Assembly: GCF_020179755.1 (NCBI RefSeq)
Contig: NZ_JAIUCY010000001.1
Coordinates: 186,001 to 250,000, forward strand
Source of the DNA: Herbaspirillum sp. alder98
GTDB lineage: Bacteria; Pseudomonadota; Gammaproteobacteria; Burkholderiales; Burkholderiaceae_D
Reading direction: 5' to 3'
Length of the DNA stretch: 64,000 nt
The stretch's first letter is position 1. Each line of letters begins with the position of its first letter. Shown one piece after another: positions 53,890-64,000 of the stretch. Both the position numbers and the translations under genes were made by a program. The notes beneath the pieces are model-generated. The model did no database searches and was not told where the DNA came from. It saw only the letters and a list, made by a program, of their open reading frames with translations.

Positions 53890-55617
53890 CTAGCTGCTGG
53901 ACTCGACCCGGTCGCGCCCGGTCTGCTTGGCCAGGTAAAGCGCGTTGTCGGCCAGCTTGACCAGTTGTTCCAGGCTGCGCCCCTCCATCAGCGCGGCCAC
54001 ACCGAAGCTGGCGCTGATGCTCACCCGCTCACCGCCGTCGATGTCAAACACCTGCTGGCGCAGCGCCAGGCGCAGTTTCTGCGCCACCAGCACCGCCTGC
54101 TGCAGGTCGGATTCGGGCAGCAGGATGATGAATTCCTCGCCGCCGTAGCGCGCCAGCACATCGACCTTGCGCAGCAACTGCAACGCCGTCTGCGCCGCGC
54201 CGCGCAACACCGCGTCCCCCGCCAGGTGACCATGGGTGTCGTTGATGCGCTTGAAATGATCGATATCGAATAGGATCACCGACAGATCGCGCCCGTAACG
54301 CTGCGCCACCGCCATCTGCTGCTGCCCATGCGAGAAGAAGGCACGCCGATTCAGCACGCCCGTCAGGAAATCCGTATTGGACGAAGCCTGCAACTGCGTG
54401 ATCAGCGCCTCGCGCTCGCGCGCCAGGCTGTTACGTTCGAGAATGCGCTCCTTGAGCACCGTCAACGCCCCCAGCATGCCGCCGATTTCATCGTTGTAGC
54501 GAGTGGCCGGAATCGCGCGTTCGAGACGCCCTTCGGCCAGGCCCACCACCAGTTCGGTCGCATTGACCAGCGGCTGCACCACGCGGCGACGTATCAGCAC
54601 CATCAGCAACTGGAAGAACAGACAGGCCACCACCGTCAGCACGATCACCGCGATCAGAAAATTGCGCGCCCGCTGGTTGCGCTGCTCGGCCTGCACCAGC
54701 ATGTCATCGAGCACCAGGTCGCGCAGATCGAGGATGCTTTGCATGCGTGGCACGTAGCGCTGCGTCAGCTCGGCCGGCGTGAGTCCGTACTCACCCGACT
54801 TCAGCCCTACCTGCAGCAGGTAATCCAGGAACTGGAAACCGTTTTCGAAATACTGGCGATCAAGCTCATCGAGCCCGCGCTTGAACGCCGGCTCGGTCGA
54901 ATAGGTGCGCAATTGCGCCGACAGCAGCGAGCGCAGCAATTCGATGCGGCCGTACATGCGGCCGATCTCGACCACCTCTTCGGCATCCAGCATGCGGTGG
55001 GCGATGAGCGGCGCGATGAACGATGAGCCGACCTGCCCCGCGTATTCACGCAAGCTGGCCGTGGCGCGCACCGCGGCCAGGCCGTCGCGCAGTTCCGGAT
55101 CGGCCTGGTCGGCGACGCTGGCCAGCTCGGCCACCACCCGCACCAGCAGCGGCATCATGTCGATGGTGCTCTTGACCGCCGACAGCACATACATCTGGTT
55201 GCGCTCATCCTCGGCCTGCGCCCCCAGGCGATCGACCGCCATGCGCGAAGCGCTCAGCGCCTGCTGCACGGTCTGGATATTACCCGCGGTGGCCGAGCCT
55301 TCGAGGCGCGGATCCTTCTCCATCGCCAGGCGCAGATTGGTCAGCGCCGCGTCGCTGGCAACGCGCGCGGCCTGCAAGGTCTGGTAGAAGCCATGGCGCT
55401 CGTGCGGACGAGCACCCATGTAGGCATTGGACGGGCCGCGCTCGCTGGACACTTTCTCCATGGCGATCAGGCCCAGGCGAAAGTTCTGCAATGCCGGCAC
55501 GCTGTAGGCGCCGCGCTGGTACAAGCCCCATTGGATCCAGACCAGCGATACCGCCAGCGCAAGGAACAGCATCAGCAACGCACTGGAGATCAGCCGGAAC
55601 AGTCGGTTCAAGGACAT
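53890..55617 (-). CDS. Membrane diguanylate cyclase with HAMP
   Basis: The 575-residue protein has a transmembrane helix at 8-30, a long helical periplasmic region (about 31-318) that resembles nitrate/nitrite-sensing or similar all-helical sensor domains, a second membrane helix (320-342), a HAMP segment and a GGDEF domain. GGEEF lies at 492-496 with metal ligands in LFDIDHF, and an inhibitory RxxD site is present (RKVD, 483-486), unlike in the other cyclases of the window. It should make c-di-GMP in response to an unknown periplasmic signal. It is monocistronic. Confidence 0.88.
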   Translation of the reverse strand: MSLNRLFRLISSALLMLFLALAVSLVWIQWGLYQRGAYSVPALQNFRLGLIAMEKVSSERGPSNAYMGARPHERHGFYQTLQAARVASDAALTNLRLAMEKDPRLEGSATAGNIQTVQQALSASRMAVDRLGAQAEDERNQMYVLSAVKSTIDMMPLLVRVVAELASVADQADPELRDGLAAVRATASLREYAGQVGSSFIAPLIAHRMLDAEEVVEIGRMYGRIELLRSLLSAQLRTYSTEPAFKRGLDELDRQYFENGFQFLDYLLQVGLKSGEYGLTPAELTQRYVPRMQSILDLRDLVLDDMLVQAEQRNQRARNFLIAVIVLTVVACLFFQLLMVLIRRRVVQPLVNATELVVGLAEGRLERAIPATRYNDEIGGMLGALTVLKERILERNSLAREREALITQLQASSNTDFLTGVLNRRAFFSHGQQQMAVAQRYGRDLSVILFDIDHFKRINDTHGHLAGDAVLRGAAQTALQLLRKVDVLARYGGEEFIILLPESDLQQAVLVAQKLRLALRQQVFDIDGGERVSISASFGVAALMEGRSLEQLVKLADNALYLAKQTGRDRVESSS

Positions 55618-55934
<317 letters not shown>

Positions 55935-56161
55935 AGTACTACGGTCGTCTTCTCTGTGTGGAACAGCGAAGCACGCAACTATAGCAGAAGGTTTTTCAGA
56001 ATGGAATACGTCTTTTAAAAAAACTTAGCTGACACAGCAAAAAAAGATAAACACCCCTCATATCATCGTCTTGTCATAAATCGCTTCTAGCATCCGCAAA
56101 CAATTTCCATTTCATTCGTTTTGTCCGTTTACTAAGTTCTGTCCACCGGGACACCGCCACA

Positions 56162-58042
56162 ATGGCCCCTCTTTCCAACGCTCAATTCCCGCTCGATGGT
56201 CTGTCTGCCGAGCTATTCGCCCGTTCCCACGGCGAACTGCCGCCTGACACCGACGACCCGATGCTGGCCCTGCTCCACGAGATCATCGCCCAGCGCAAGT
56301 TGTCGGCCCTGTTCCAGCCCATCGTGCGCATGCGCAACGGCGAGATCCTGGGCTATGAAGGCCTGATCCGGGGGCCCTCCAATACCGCGCTGCATTCGCC
56401 GCTGGCCCTGTTCAAGGTGGCGCGCGCGCACAACCTGTCGGTACAGATGGAATACCTGTGCCGCCACATCGTGCTGGCGCGTTTCGCCCAGTCGGGGTTG
56501 CCGGGCAATCTGTTCCTCAACGTCACCCCTGGCGCGCTGATGCAACCCGAGGCGATCCAGGGCGAGACGCTGCGTTACCTGGAGCGCCTGGGCATCAACC
56601 CGCAGCGCATCATCATCGAACTGACCGAGAACGAGCCGACCTACGACTATGCGTTGTTGCGCAACGCCGCGATGCATTACCGCGACATGGGGTTCCAGAT
56701 CGCCATCGACGATCTCGGCGAGGGGTTTTCCAGCCTGCGCCTGTGGTCCGAGCTGCAGCCCGAATACGTCAAGATCGACATGCACTTCGTGCAGGGCATC
56801 AACCACGACCCCATGAAACTGCAGTTCGTGCGCTCGATCCAGGAAATCGCCGAGAAATCGGGCTCCATCGTGATCGCCGAGGGCATCGAATCGCAGGCCG
56901 AGCTGCTCACCATCCGCGATCTCGGCATCGCCTGCGGCCAGGGCTACCACATCGGCCGCCCGCTGGCCGACCCGCCCACCGCCATCTCGGACGACGTCAC
57001 CAAGACCCTGCGCCGCGACAAGGTGCCGCTGGCGGCGCAGAAGTACGGCCCGGGCAAGGGCCGCGCCACCGTCTTCAAGCTGCTGCGCGAAACCCGCTAC
57101 GTCAGCCCCGAGGTGAGCAACGACCAGGTCTACAGCATGTTCGTCAACGACCCCGAGCTGCAGGCGCTGCCGGTGGTCAGCAATGGCTTGCCGATCGGCC
57201 TGATCAACCGCTACAGCATGGTCGAGCGCTTTGCCCGCCTGTACGGGCGCGAGTTGTACGGCAAGAAGTCGTGCGCCTTCTTCATGGACCCGAGCCCGAT
57301 CATCACCGAGCAAGACACCAGCCTGCAGGACCTGTCCAACCTGCTGGTGCACGCCGAGTCGCATCACCTGTCGAATGGCTTCATCATCACCGATCGCGGC
57401 CAGTATGTCGGCCTGGGCACCGGCCACGACCTGCTGCGCGAGATCACGCAGATGCAGATGGATGCGGCGCGCCATGCCAATCCGCTGACCCAGCTGCCGG
57501 GCAACGTGCCGATCAACGACCATATCGAATACCTGCTGCAGAGCGGCGTCGAATTCTGCATCTGCTATTGCGACCTCGACCATTTCAAGCCCTTCAACGA
57601 CGTCTACGGCTATCGCAAGGGCGACGACATGATCCAGCTCACCGGACGCGTACTGCAACAGGCGTGCGACCCCGATCTCGACTTCATCGGCCATATCGGC
57701 GGCGATGACTTCCTGATCATGTTCCAGAGCGAAGACTGGGAAAAACGCTGCCGCACCCTGCTCGACAACTTCGCCGTCGAGTCGGCCGCCTGCTATTACG
57801 ACGAGGACCGCCTGCGCGGCGGCTATCACTCGGAAGACCGCCAGGGCAACCGGGTGCTGCATCCGCTGGTGGGGGTGTCGCTGGGCGCGGTCAAGATCGA
57901 GCCATCGCAGTATTCGTCGCCGCACCAGATCGCCTCGGCCGCCACCCGCGCCAAGAAGCAGGCCAAGAAAATCGTCGGCAACAGCCTGTTCATCGAGCGC
58001 CGCATTCCGACCACGTTCTCCTGGGCCATCAAGGAGGCCTAA
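56162..58042 (+). CDS. EAL-CBS-GGDEF c-di-GMP protein
   Basis: The 626-residue cytoplasmic protein has an N-terminal EAL domain (about 35-270), a CBS pair (about 305-432) and a C-terminal GGDEF domain (about 450-600). In the EAL domain the signature reads EGL (66-68), but the metal and catalytic residues are kept: E153 and N157 in ELTEN, D183/D184 in IDDLGEGFS, and E240 in AEGIES. Phosphodiesterase activity is therefore likely. The GGDEF motif is GGDDF (513-517) without an RxxD site, so it may bind GTP or act weakly. The CBS module parallels that of the SiaA-like phosphatase. It is a single gene with its own terminator. Confidence 0.88.
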   Translation: MAPLSNAQFPLDGLSAELFARSHGELPPDTDDPMLALLHEIIAQRKLSALFQPIVRMRNGEILGYEGLIRGPSNTALHSPLALFKVARAHNLSVQMEYLCRHIVLARFAQSGLPGNLFLNVTPGALMQPEAIQGETLRYLERLGINPQRIIIELTENEPTYDYALLRNAAMHYRDMGFQIAIDDLGEGFSSLRLWSELQPEYVKIDMHFVQGINHDPMKLQFVRSIQEIAEKSGSIVIAEGIESQAELLTIRDLGIACGQGYHIGRPLADPPTAISDDVTKTLRRDKVPLAAQKYGPGKGRATVFKLLRETRYVSPEVSNDQVYSMFVNDPELQALPVVSNGLPIGLINRYSMVERFARLYGRELYGKKSCAFFMDPSPIITEQDTSLQDLSNLLVHAESHHLSNGFIITDRGQYVGLGTGHDLLREITQMQMDAARHANPLTQLPGNVPINDHIEYLLQSGVEFCICYCDLDHFKPFNDVYGYRKGDDMIQLTGRVLQQACDPDLDFIGHIGGDDFLIMFQSEDWEKRCRTLLDNFAVESAACYYDEDRLRGGYHSEDRQGNRVLHPLVGVSLGAVKIEPSQYSSPHQIASAATRAKKQAKKIVGNSLFIERRIPTTFSWAIKEA

Positions 58043-58072
58043 AAAAGAGACCTGAACGGCAGGCCACAATGC

Positions 58073-58106
58073 AAAACGGCCGGTCCCTTCCGGGACCGGC
58101 CGTTTT
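58073..58106. terminator. Strong bidirectional terminator
   Basis: AAAACGGCCGGTCCC (58073-58087) and GGGACCGGCCGTTTT (58092-58106) form a perfect 15-bp stem closed by the loop TTCC. It lies between the convergent EAL-CBS-GGDEF and serS genes. Confidence 0.9.
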
Positions 58107-58123
58107 GTCATGCGCGCTGCAGA

Positions 58124-59518
<1,395 letters not shown>

Positions 59519-59556
59519 TTACCATGCGCCATCCCGATTTATGCCCGAAAAGCGCC

Positions 59557-60177
59557 ATGTCCGAACTCAAACCTGCTCCCCGCAAGATTTCCCTGCCGTT
59601 CTCCCTGTTCGGCCTGGCCGCCGCCGTCGCTCTGGCCCTGTGGGCCGGCAATCACTACATGCGCAACGAAGCCAGCCTGTTCTACGGCCTGGCCGCGGGC
59701 CTGTCGTTCGGCGCCGCATTTGCCTTCGGTCAACAGATCAAGAACCACTTCGTGCCGCCGCGCGCGCGCAAGAGCAGCTGGAAGGTCGAGGCGCCGGGCG
59801 CCGCCGGGCTGAGCCCGGCCAAGCTGGCGGCCCAGGCGGCGCGCAAGATCAATGTCGAATTCGACGACCAGGAAATCCGCACCACGGTGCGCGGCACCAG
59901 GCGCGAAGGCATCGCCTGGAGCGAGCTGAGCGACATCACCATCCGCATCAGCGAAGGCGACCTGCCTGAACCGCAATGGATCATCGCCGGGCGCGTAGGC
60001 GACGACATCAAGGGGGTGCTGGTGCCGAACGACGCCGAGGGGCTGGACGCCCTGATGGATGCGTTCAAGCAACGCCTGCCCGGATTCAGCGACGACCAGA
60101 CCTACCAGACCATCATCGCGGCGATGTCGGCGCTGGAGGGGAGCTTCCATATCTGGAGCCGCAAGCCGGCGACCTGA
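59557..60177 (+). CDS. Hypothetical membrane protein, 206 aa
   Basis: I do not recognise this protein. It has two hydrophobic helices (about 13-32 and 42-59), a basic linker, and a cytoplasmic domain of some 120 residues with alternating strands (VEFDDQEIRTTVRGTRREGIAWSELSDITIRI) and a terminal helix, reminiscent of a PH-like bacterial domain. The start at 59557 gives a natural MSELKPAPRK N-terminus. It is inserted in opposite orientation between serS and rarA. Confidence 0.65.
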   Translation: MSELKPAPRKISLPFSLFGLAAAVALALWAGNHYMRNEASLFYGLAAGLSFGAAFAFGQQIKNHFVPPRARKSSWKVEAPGAAGLSPAKLAAQAARKINVEFDDQEIRTTVRGTRREGIAWSELSDITIRISEGDLPEPQWIIAGRVGDDIKGVLVPNDAEGLDALMDAFKQRLPGFSDDQTYQTIIAAMSALEGSFHIWSRKPAT

Positions 60178-60225
60178 TAAAACAGGTTCCGAGATTCAGT
60201 TGCAGGCTTGACCGGGTGAAGAGGA

Positions 60226-61539
60226 TCAATCTTCCCCGGCCTCTTCATCCCACTTCTTGAGCATGGCGAGCTTCTCGCCGATCTTGATCTCCAGCCCTCT
60301 CGGCACCGGCTGATACCAGCCCGGCTCGCTGAGATCATCGGGAAAATAAGTCTCGCCGGCCGCATAGGCATTGGGCTCGTCATGGGCATAGCGATACTCA
60401 TGACCATAGCCCAGCTCCTTCATCAGCTTGGTCGGCGCATTGCGCAGATGCACCGGCACCTCACGGCTCTTGTCCAGCTTCACGAAGGCTCGCGCCTGGT
60501 TATAGGCGTTGTAGCCGGCGTTGCTCTTGGCCGCCACCGCCAGGTAGATCACCGCCTGCCCCAGCGCCAGCTCCCCTTCCGGGCTGCCCAGCCGTTCATA
60601 GGTCAGGGCCGCATCGTTGGCGATCTGCATGGCCCGGGGATCGGCCAGGCCGATGTCTTCCCATGCCATGCGCACGATCCGGCGCGCCAGGTAGCGGGCG
60701 TCGGCGCCGCCGTCCAGCATGCGCGTGAGCCAGTACAGCGCGGCATCGGGATGCGACCCGCGCACCGACTTGTGCAAGGCCGATATCTGGTCGTAGAAGT
60801 TATCGCCGCCCTTGTCGAAGCGGCGTGAATTCAGGGTCAGCGCGTTCTGCAGGAATTCGGCCGTGATCAGGCTGATGCCGGAGGTCTTGGCTGCAGTGCC
60901 GGTCTGCTCCAGCAGGTTCAGGAACCGTCTGGCGTCGCCGTCGGCATAGCCGATGATGGTGTCGGTGGCCAGCTCGTCGAACACCAGGTCGCCCAGCGTC
61001 CCTTGCGTGTTCTCTTGCGCCCGCTTGAGCAACAGCTTCAACTCGTCGTCGGTGAGCGACTTGAGCACATAGACCTGGGCGCGCGACAGCAACGCCGAGT
61101 TCACCTCGAAGGAAGGGTTTTCGGTGGTGGCGCCGATGAAGGTGACCAGGCCGCTTTCGGCATACGGCAACAGCGCGTCCTGCTGGGACTTGTTGAAGCG
61201 GTGGATTTCGTCGACGAACAGGATGGTGTGCTTGCCCAGCGCCAGGTTCTGCTCGGCCTGTTCCATCGCCGCGCGGATGTCCTTGACCCCGGAAAACACC
61301 GCCGACAGCGCAATGAATTCGCACTTGAAGGCGCTGGCGGTGAGCCGCGCCAATGTGGTCTTGCCCACCCCCGGCGGGCCCCAGAAGATCATCGAATGGG
61401 GCTTGCCCGACTGGAAGGCCAGGCGCAGCGGCTTGCCCTCCGACAGCAGGTGCGACTGTCCGACCACCTCGTCCAGGGTCTTGGGGCGAAGGGCTTCAGC
61501 CAGTGGTGCAACAGGCTCTTGTGCGAACAGATCAACCAT
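60226..61539 (-). CDS. rarA: Replication-associated recombination protein A
   Basis: This 437-residue AAA+ ATPase (MgsA/WHIP family) acts at stalled replication forks with SSB. Walker A is GPPGVGKTT, Walker B LFVDEIHRF, sensor 1 GATTENPSFEVN, and the C-terminal tetramerisation domain includes HPDAALYWLTRMLDGGAD. It lies between lolA/ftsK and serS as in many proteobacteria, divergent from fdxA. Confidence 0.95.
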   Translation of the reverse strand: MVDLFAQEPVAPLAEALRPKTLDEVVGQSHLLSEGKPLRLAFQSGKPHSMIFWGPPGVGKTTLARLTASAFKCEFIALSAVFSGVKDIRAAMEQAEQNLALGKHTILFVDEIHRFNKSQQDALLPYAESGLVTFIGATTENPSFEVNSALLSRAQVYVLKSLTDDELKLLLKRAQENTQGTLGDLVFDELATDTIIGYADGDARRFLNLLEQTGTAAKTSGISLITAEFLQNALTLNSRRFDKGGDNFYDQISALHKSVRGSHPDAALYWLTRMLDGGADARYLARRIVRMAWEDIGLADPRAMQIANDAALTYERLGSPEGELALGQAVIYLAVAAKSNAGYNAYNQARAFVKLDKSREVPVHLRNAPTKLMKELGYGHEYRYAHDEPNAYAAGETYFPDDLSEPGWYQPVPRGLEIKIGEKLAMLKKWDEEAGED

Positions 61540-61683
61540 GGATTATTTCGTTTCGATAGCAATGCAGGCGCTGCCACAGGCACGTGACGCCACGCCAAAG
61601 GCGTTAGTCTAACGCAGCGCGCCACGCCCGGTGCGCCATGGTGCAAACGGTTAGAATACCGGCTCGTCATTTCGAGAGCCAAC

Positions 61684-62028
61684 ATGCCCTTCGTCGTTAC
61701 CGATTCCTGTATCCAGTGCAAGTACACCGATTGTGTCAGCGTCTGCCCCATGGACTGCTTCGTCGAGGGGCCTAACTTCCTGGCGATCAACCCCGATGGT
61801 TGCATCGACTGCTCGATGTGCGTGCCCGAATGCCCGGTCGGCGCCATCTACAATGCCACCGACCTGCCCGCCGCCATGGCGCATTTCGAAGACCTCAACG
61901 CCAGGCTGGCGCAGCATCCCGGCTGGAAACCGATCACCCAGGCCAAGGCGCCCATGGACGGACACGCGCAGTGGAAGGACGTGCCGGACAAGCTTCATCT
62001 GCTGCAGATGAATGAGCCGGACCAATAA
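61684..62028 (+). CDS. fdxA: 7Fe ferredoxin
   Basis: The 114-residue electron carrier has nine cysteines placed as in the FdxA family: C9, C17 and C50 for the [3Fe-4S] cluster and C21, C40, C43 and C46 for the [4Fe-4S] cluster. A C-terminal helical extension follows (WKPITQAKAPMDGH). Monocistronic, with a strong terminator after the stop. Confidence 0.93.
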   Translation: MPFVVTDSCIQCKYTDCVSVCPMDCFVEGPNFLAINPDGCIDCSMCVPECPVGAIYNATDLPAAMAHFEDLNARLAQHPGWKPITQAKAPMDGHAQWKDVPDKLHLLQMNEPDQ

Positions 62029-62032
62029 TGCA

Positions 62033-62066
62033 AAAAGCCCTGCCAGTTGAACTGGCGGGGCTTTTT
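62033..62066 (+). terminator. Terminator of fdxA
   Basis: AAAAGCCC plus TGCCAGT pairs with ACTGGC plus GGGGCTTTT around a short loop. The stem ends in six T on the plus strand. It lies between the convergent fdxA and lolA genes and has A residues on the other side, so it may work for both. Confidence 0.85.
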
Positions 62067-62089
62067 TCTGCGCGCGAGCGTGCTTAGTC

Positions 62090-62809
62090 TTAGTTATTGA
62101 ACACGTCCGCGCCCTTGGGCACGGTAAAGCTGAAACTGTTCACCTTCAATGGCGGGTTCTTCTCGAAGCTGCCAAACGTCAGCAGCGACACCTGCCCGAA
62201 CGAGTCGTGCAACTCCATGGCCATGGGCGTACCGTTCTTCAAGCCGATACCGATCCGCTCGAAGGTGGTGTCGCGACTCTTCGGCACTGCCTCCAGCCAT
62301 TCCAGGCCTTCCTTGGTGCCGCCCTCCTTCAGGGTGAAATTCTTTTCGAGATCGTTGCTGCCGAACAGGATCGCCGCCGGCGACGATCCCAGCGCATTGC
62401 CCAGCTTCTTGGTGGTGACCTGGTTCAGGTCCTTGTCGTAGATGAACAGCTTTTCGCCATCGGCCTGGATCAGTTGCTCGTAAGGCTTCTGGTAGGTCCA
62501 GATGAACTTGCCCGGGCGCGAGAACACGAAACTGCCGCTGGAGGTGTTGACCACCTTGGCCACGCCATTCTCGGTGCGCACCTGGCGCTGGGTGAATTCG
62601 CCCTTGGCCGACTGCGTGCTGGCCACGAATTGCTTGAACTGGTCCAGCGCGGCGGCCTCGGCACGCGATGGCGCCAGCGCATTGATCACGATCGCCCCGG
62701 CCACTGCCAGGGTGGCCGCCAGCATCAGCCGACGACGGTTGACCGGGCTGGCCGCCGCGCGCGTGCGCGGCTGCTGCAGTGGCCGATGGTGCTTCCTGAA
62801 ATCATGCAT
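62090..62809 (-). CDS. lolA: Outer-membrane lipoprotein carrier protein LolA
   Basis: This 239-residue periplasmic chaperone shuttles lipoproteins from LolCDE to LolB. The mature part has the family pattern [41 protein letters not shown] and [16 protein letters not shown]. The predicted export signal is unusual: an N-terminal region of about 27 residues ends in NRRRLML before the hydrophobic core, which loosely resembles a twin-arginine signal. A start further in (MLAATLAV) would give a plain Sec signal. It lies 38 bases after ftsK. Confidence 0.9.
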   Translation of the reverse strand: MHDFRKHHRPLQQPRTRAAASPVNRRRLMLAATLAVAGAIVINALAPSRAEAAALDQFKQFVASTQSAKGEFTQRQVRTENGVAKVVNTSSGSFVFSRPGKFIWTYQKPYEQLIQADGEKLFIYDKDLNQVTTKKLGNALGSSPAAILFGSNDLEKNFTLKEGGTKEGLEWLEAVPKSRDTTFERIGIGLKNGTPMAMELHDSFGQVSLLTFGSFEKNPPLKVNSFSFTVPKGADVFNN

Positions 62810-62847
62810 GTTGTTATTCCCTTCTTGTGATGCCAGCACCTGCCGTG

Positions 62848-64000
62848 TTACTCAACCTCGCCGCCAGCACCGGCCGGCACCAGGATTTCCCGGTTGCCGT
62901 TCGATTGCATGGTCGACACCAGGCCACTCTGTTCCATTTGCTCCAGCAGGCGCGCGGCACGGTTGTAGCCGATGCGCAGATGGCGCTGCACCAGCGAGAT
63001 CGATGCCCGACGGTGCTTGAGCACCACCGCGACCGCCTGGTCATACATCGGGTCGCTTTCGGTGCCGCCACCTGCACCGCCGGCGGCAGCGCCACCGGCG
63101 TCGGCATCCTCGAGGACGCCGCCTTCTAGGATGCCCTCGACGTAATTCGGTTCCCCCTGGGCCTTGAGGTGCTCGACCACGCGGTGCACTTCGTCATCCG
63201 ACACGAAGGCGCCATGCACCCGCACCGGCAACGAGGTGCCGGGCGCGTTATAGAGCATGTCGCCCATGCCCAGCAGCGCTTCGGCGCCCATCTGGTCGAG
63301 GATGGTGCGCGAATCGATCTTGGACGACACCTGGAATGCGATACGGGTCGGCACGTTGGCCTTGATCAGGCCGGTGATCACGTCCACCGAAGGACGCTGG
63401 GTGGCCAGGATCAGGTGAATGCCGGCGGCCCGCGCCTTTTGTGCGATACGGGCGATCAACTCTTCGACCTTCTTGCCGACCACCATCATCAGGTCGGCCA
63501 GTTCGTCGATGATGATGACGATGGTCTCGAGCTGCTCCAGCGGCTCCGGCGCGTCTGGCGTCAGGCTGAATGGATTGGGAATCTTCTCGCCGCGCTTGTC
63601 GGCATCGATGATCTTCTGGTTGTAGCCGGCCAGGTTGCGCACGCCCAGCTTGGACATCTTCTTGTAGCGACGCTCCATCTCCTCGACTGCCCAGTTCAGG
63701 GCATGGCCGGCGTGGCGCATGTCGGTCACCACCGGCGCCAGCAGATGCGGAATGCCTTCGTAGATCGACAATTCGAGCATCTTGGGGTCGATCAGGATCA
63801 GGCGCACCTGGCGCGGCGTCGACTTGTACAACAACGACAGGATGGTGGCGTTGATCCCCACCGACTTGCCCGAACCGGTAGTGCCGGCCACCAGCAAGTG
63901 CGGCATCTTGGCCAGGTCGGCCACCACCGGATTGCCGGCGATGTCCTTGCCCAGCGCCACGGTCAGGCTGGAATGGCTGTCGTTGTAGACCTTGGAGCCG
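62848..64000 (-). CDS. ftsK: FtsK DNA translocase, C-terminal part (cut by window edge)
   Basis: The coding region runs off the right end, so only the last 384 or so residues are visible. They hold the translocase motor: Walker [11 protein letters not shown], Walker [11 protein letters not shown] and the [27 protein letters not shown] block, followed by the gamma winged-helix domain ([35 protein letters not shown]) that reads KOPS sites. A Gly/Ala-rich linker lies between motor and gamma. FtsK pumps the chromosome terminus at the septum and activates XerCD. Confidence 0.96.
   Translation of the reverse strand, partial: GSKVYNDSHSSLTVALGKDIAGNPVVADLAKMPHLLVAGTTGSGKSVGINATILSLLYKSTPRQVRLILIDPKMLELSIYEGIPHLLAPVVTDMRHAGHALNWAVEEMERRYKKMSKLGVRNLAGYNQKIIDADKRGEKIPNPFSLTPDAPEPLEQLETIVIIIDELADLMMVVGKKVEELIARIAQKARAAGIHLILATQRPSVDVITGLIKANVPTRIAFQVSSKIDSRTILDQMGAEALLGMGDMLYNAPGTSLPVRVHGAFVSDDEVHRVVEHLKAQGEPNYVEGILEGGVLEDADAGGAAAGGAGGGTESDPMYDQAVAVVLKHRRASISLVQRHLRIGYNRAARLLEQMEQSGLVSTMQSNGNREILVPAGAGGEVE

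Overview
The window looks like a chromosomal segment of a GC-rich betaproteobacterium. The family Oxalobacteraceae, and something close to Herbaspirillum, is the best guess. This rests on gene order (rpmF-plsX-fabHDG-acpP-fabF-rpoE-rseA-mucD-lepA-lepB-rnc-era-recO-pdxJ-acpS, and ftsK-lolA-rarA-serS) and on protein similarity recognised by eye. No database search was run. Almost all of the window is ordinary core chromosome. I see no insertion sequences, prophage, CRISPR array or rRNA operon.

Layout. 0.3-1.4 kb: a small unknown gene, a CheY-like regulator and tRNA-Val. 1.5-5.3 kb: a ridA-relA pair, an alpha/beta hydrolase and tRNA-Leu. 5.4-8.7 kb: an operon matching the Pseudomonas SiaABCD c-di-GMP switch, whose phosphatase here carries a CBS pair. 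8.9-15.3 kb: nitronate monooxygenase, a lipoprotein, a Pro/Tyr-rich exported protein, ribH of the type II family behind an FMN riboswitch, a YbaL-type antiporter, htpX and a small exported protein. 15.5-20 kb: a REC/CheC/diguanylate cyclase operon divergent from a Cache-type histidine kinase and its LuxR-type regulator. 20-23.5 kb: cobT-cobS-cobC, then cheV. 23.7-24.3 kb: three identical tRNA-Gly genes and one tRNA-Cys.

24.3-46 kb is a dense minus-strand housekeeping block: pgsA, uvrC, nagZ, acpS, pdxJ, recO, era, rnc, lepB, lepA, a glutaredoxin, a MucD/DegQ protease, rseA, rpoE, a YgfX-like protein, the fatty-acid genes (fabF, acpP, fabG, fabD, fabH, plsX), rpmF and yceD. It is followed by maf, a DUF1289 gene and a 44-residue lipoprotein. 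47.5-53.9 kb is the most accessory-looking part: an HPP-CBS membrane protein divergent from a MarR regulator, then a LacI-type regulator next to an oppositely oriented operon (PhyH-like dioxygenase, sugar-isomerase-like protein, MHS transporter). That operon has a textbook promoter overlapped by a perfect 16-bp palindrome. 53.9-58 kb holds a membrane diguanylate cyclase, tRNA-Ser and an EAL-CBS-GGDEF protein. The window ends with serS, a small membrane protein, rarA, fdxA, lolA and a truncated ftsK.

Themes. Four GGDEF proteins plus CheY, CheC, CheV and two-component proteins make this a c-di-GMP and chemotaxis-rich region. The same CBS-pair module appears in the SiaA-like phosphatase and in the EAL-CBS-GGDEF protein. 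The sigma-E locus has rpoE, rseA and mucD but no rseB. RNase III carries a Lys/Glu/Ala-repeat tail of about 149 residues. Nothing seen amounts to a proven new system; the best candidates are the CBS-gated Sia switch, the REC-CheC-GGDEF operon and the LacI-controlled catabolic operon.
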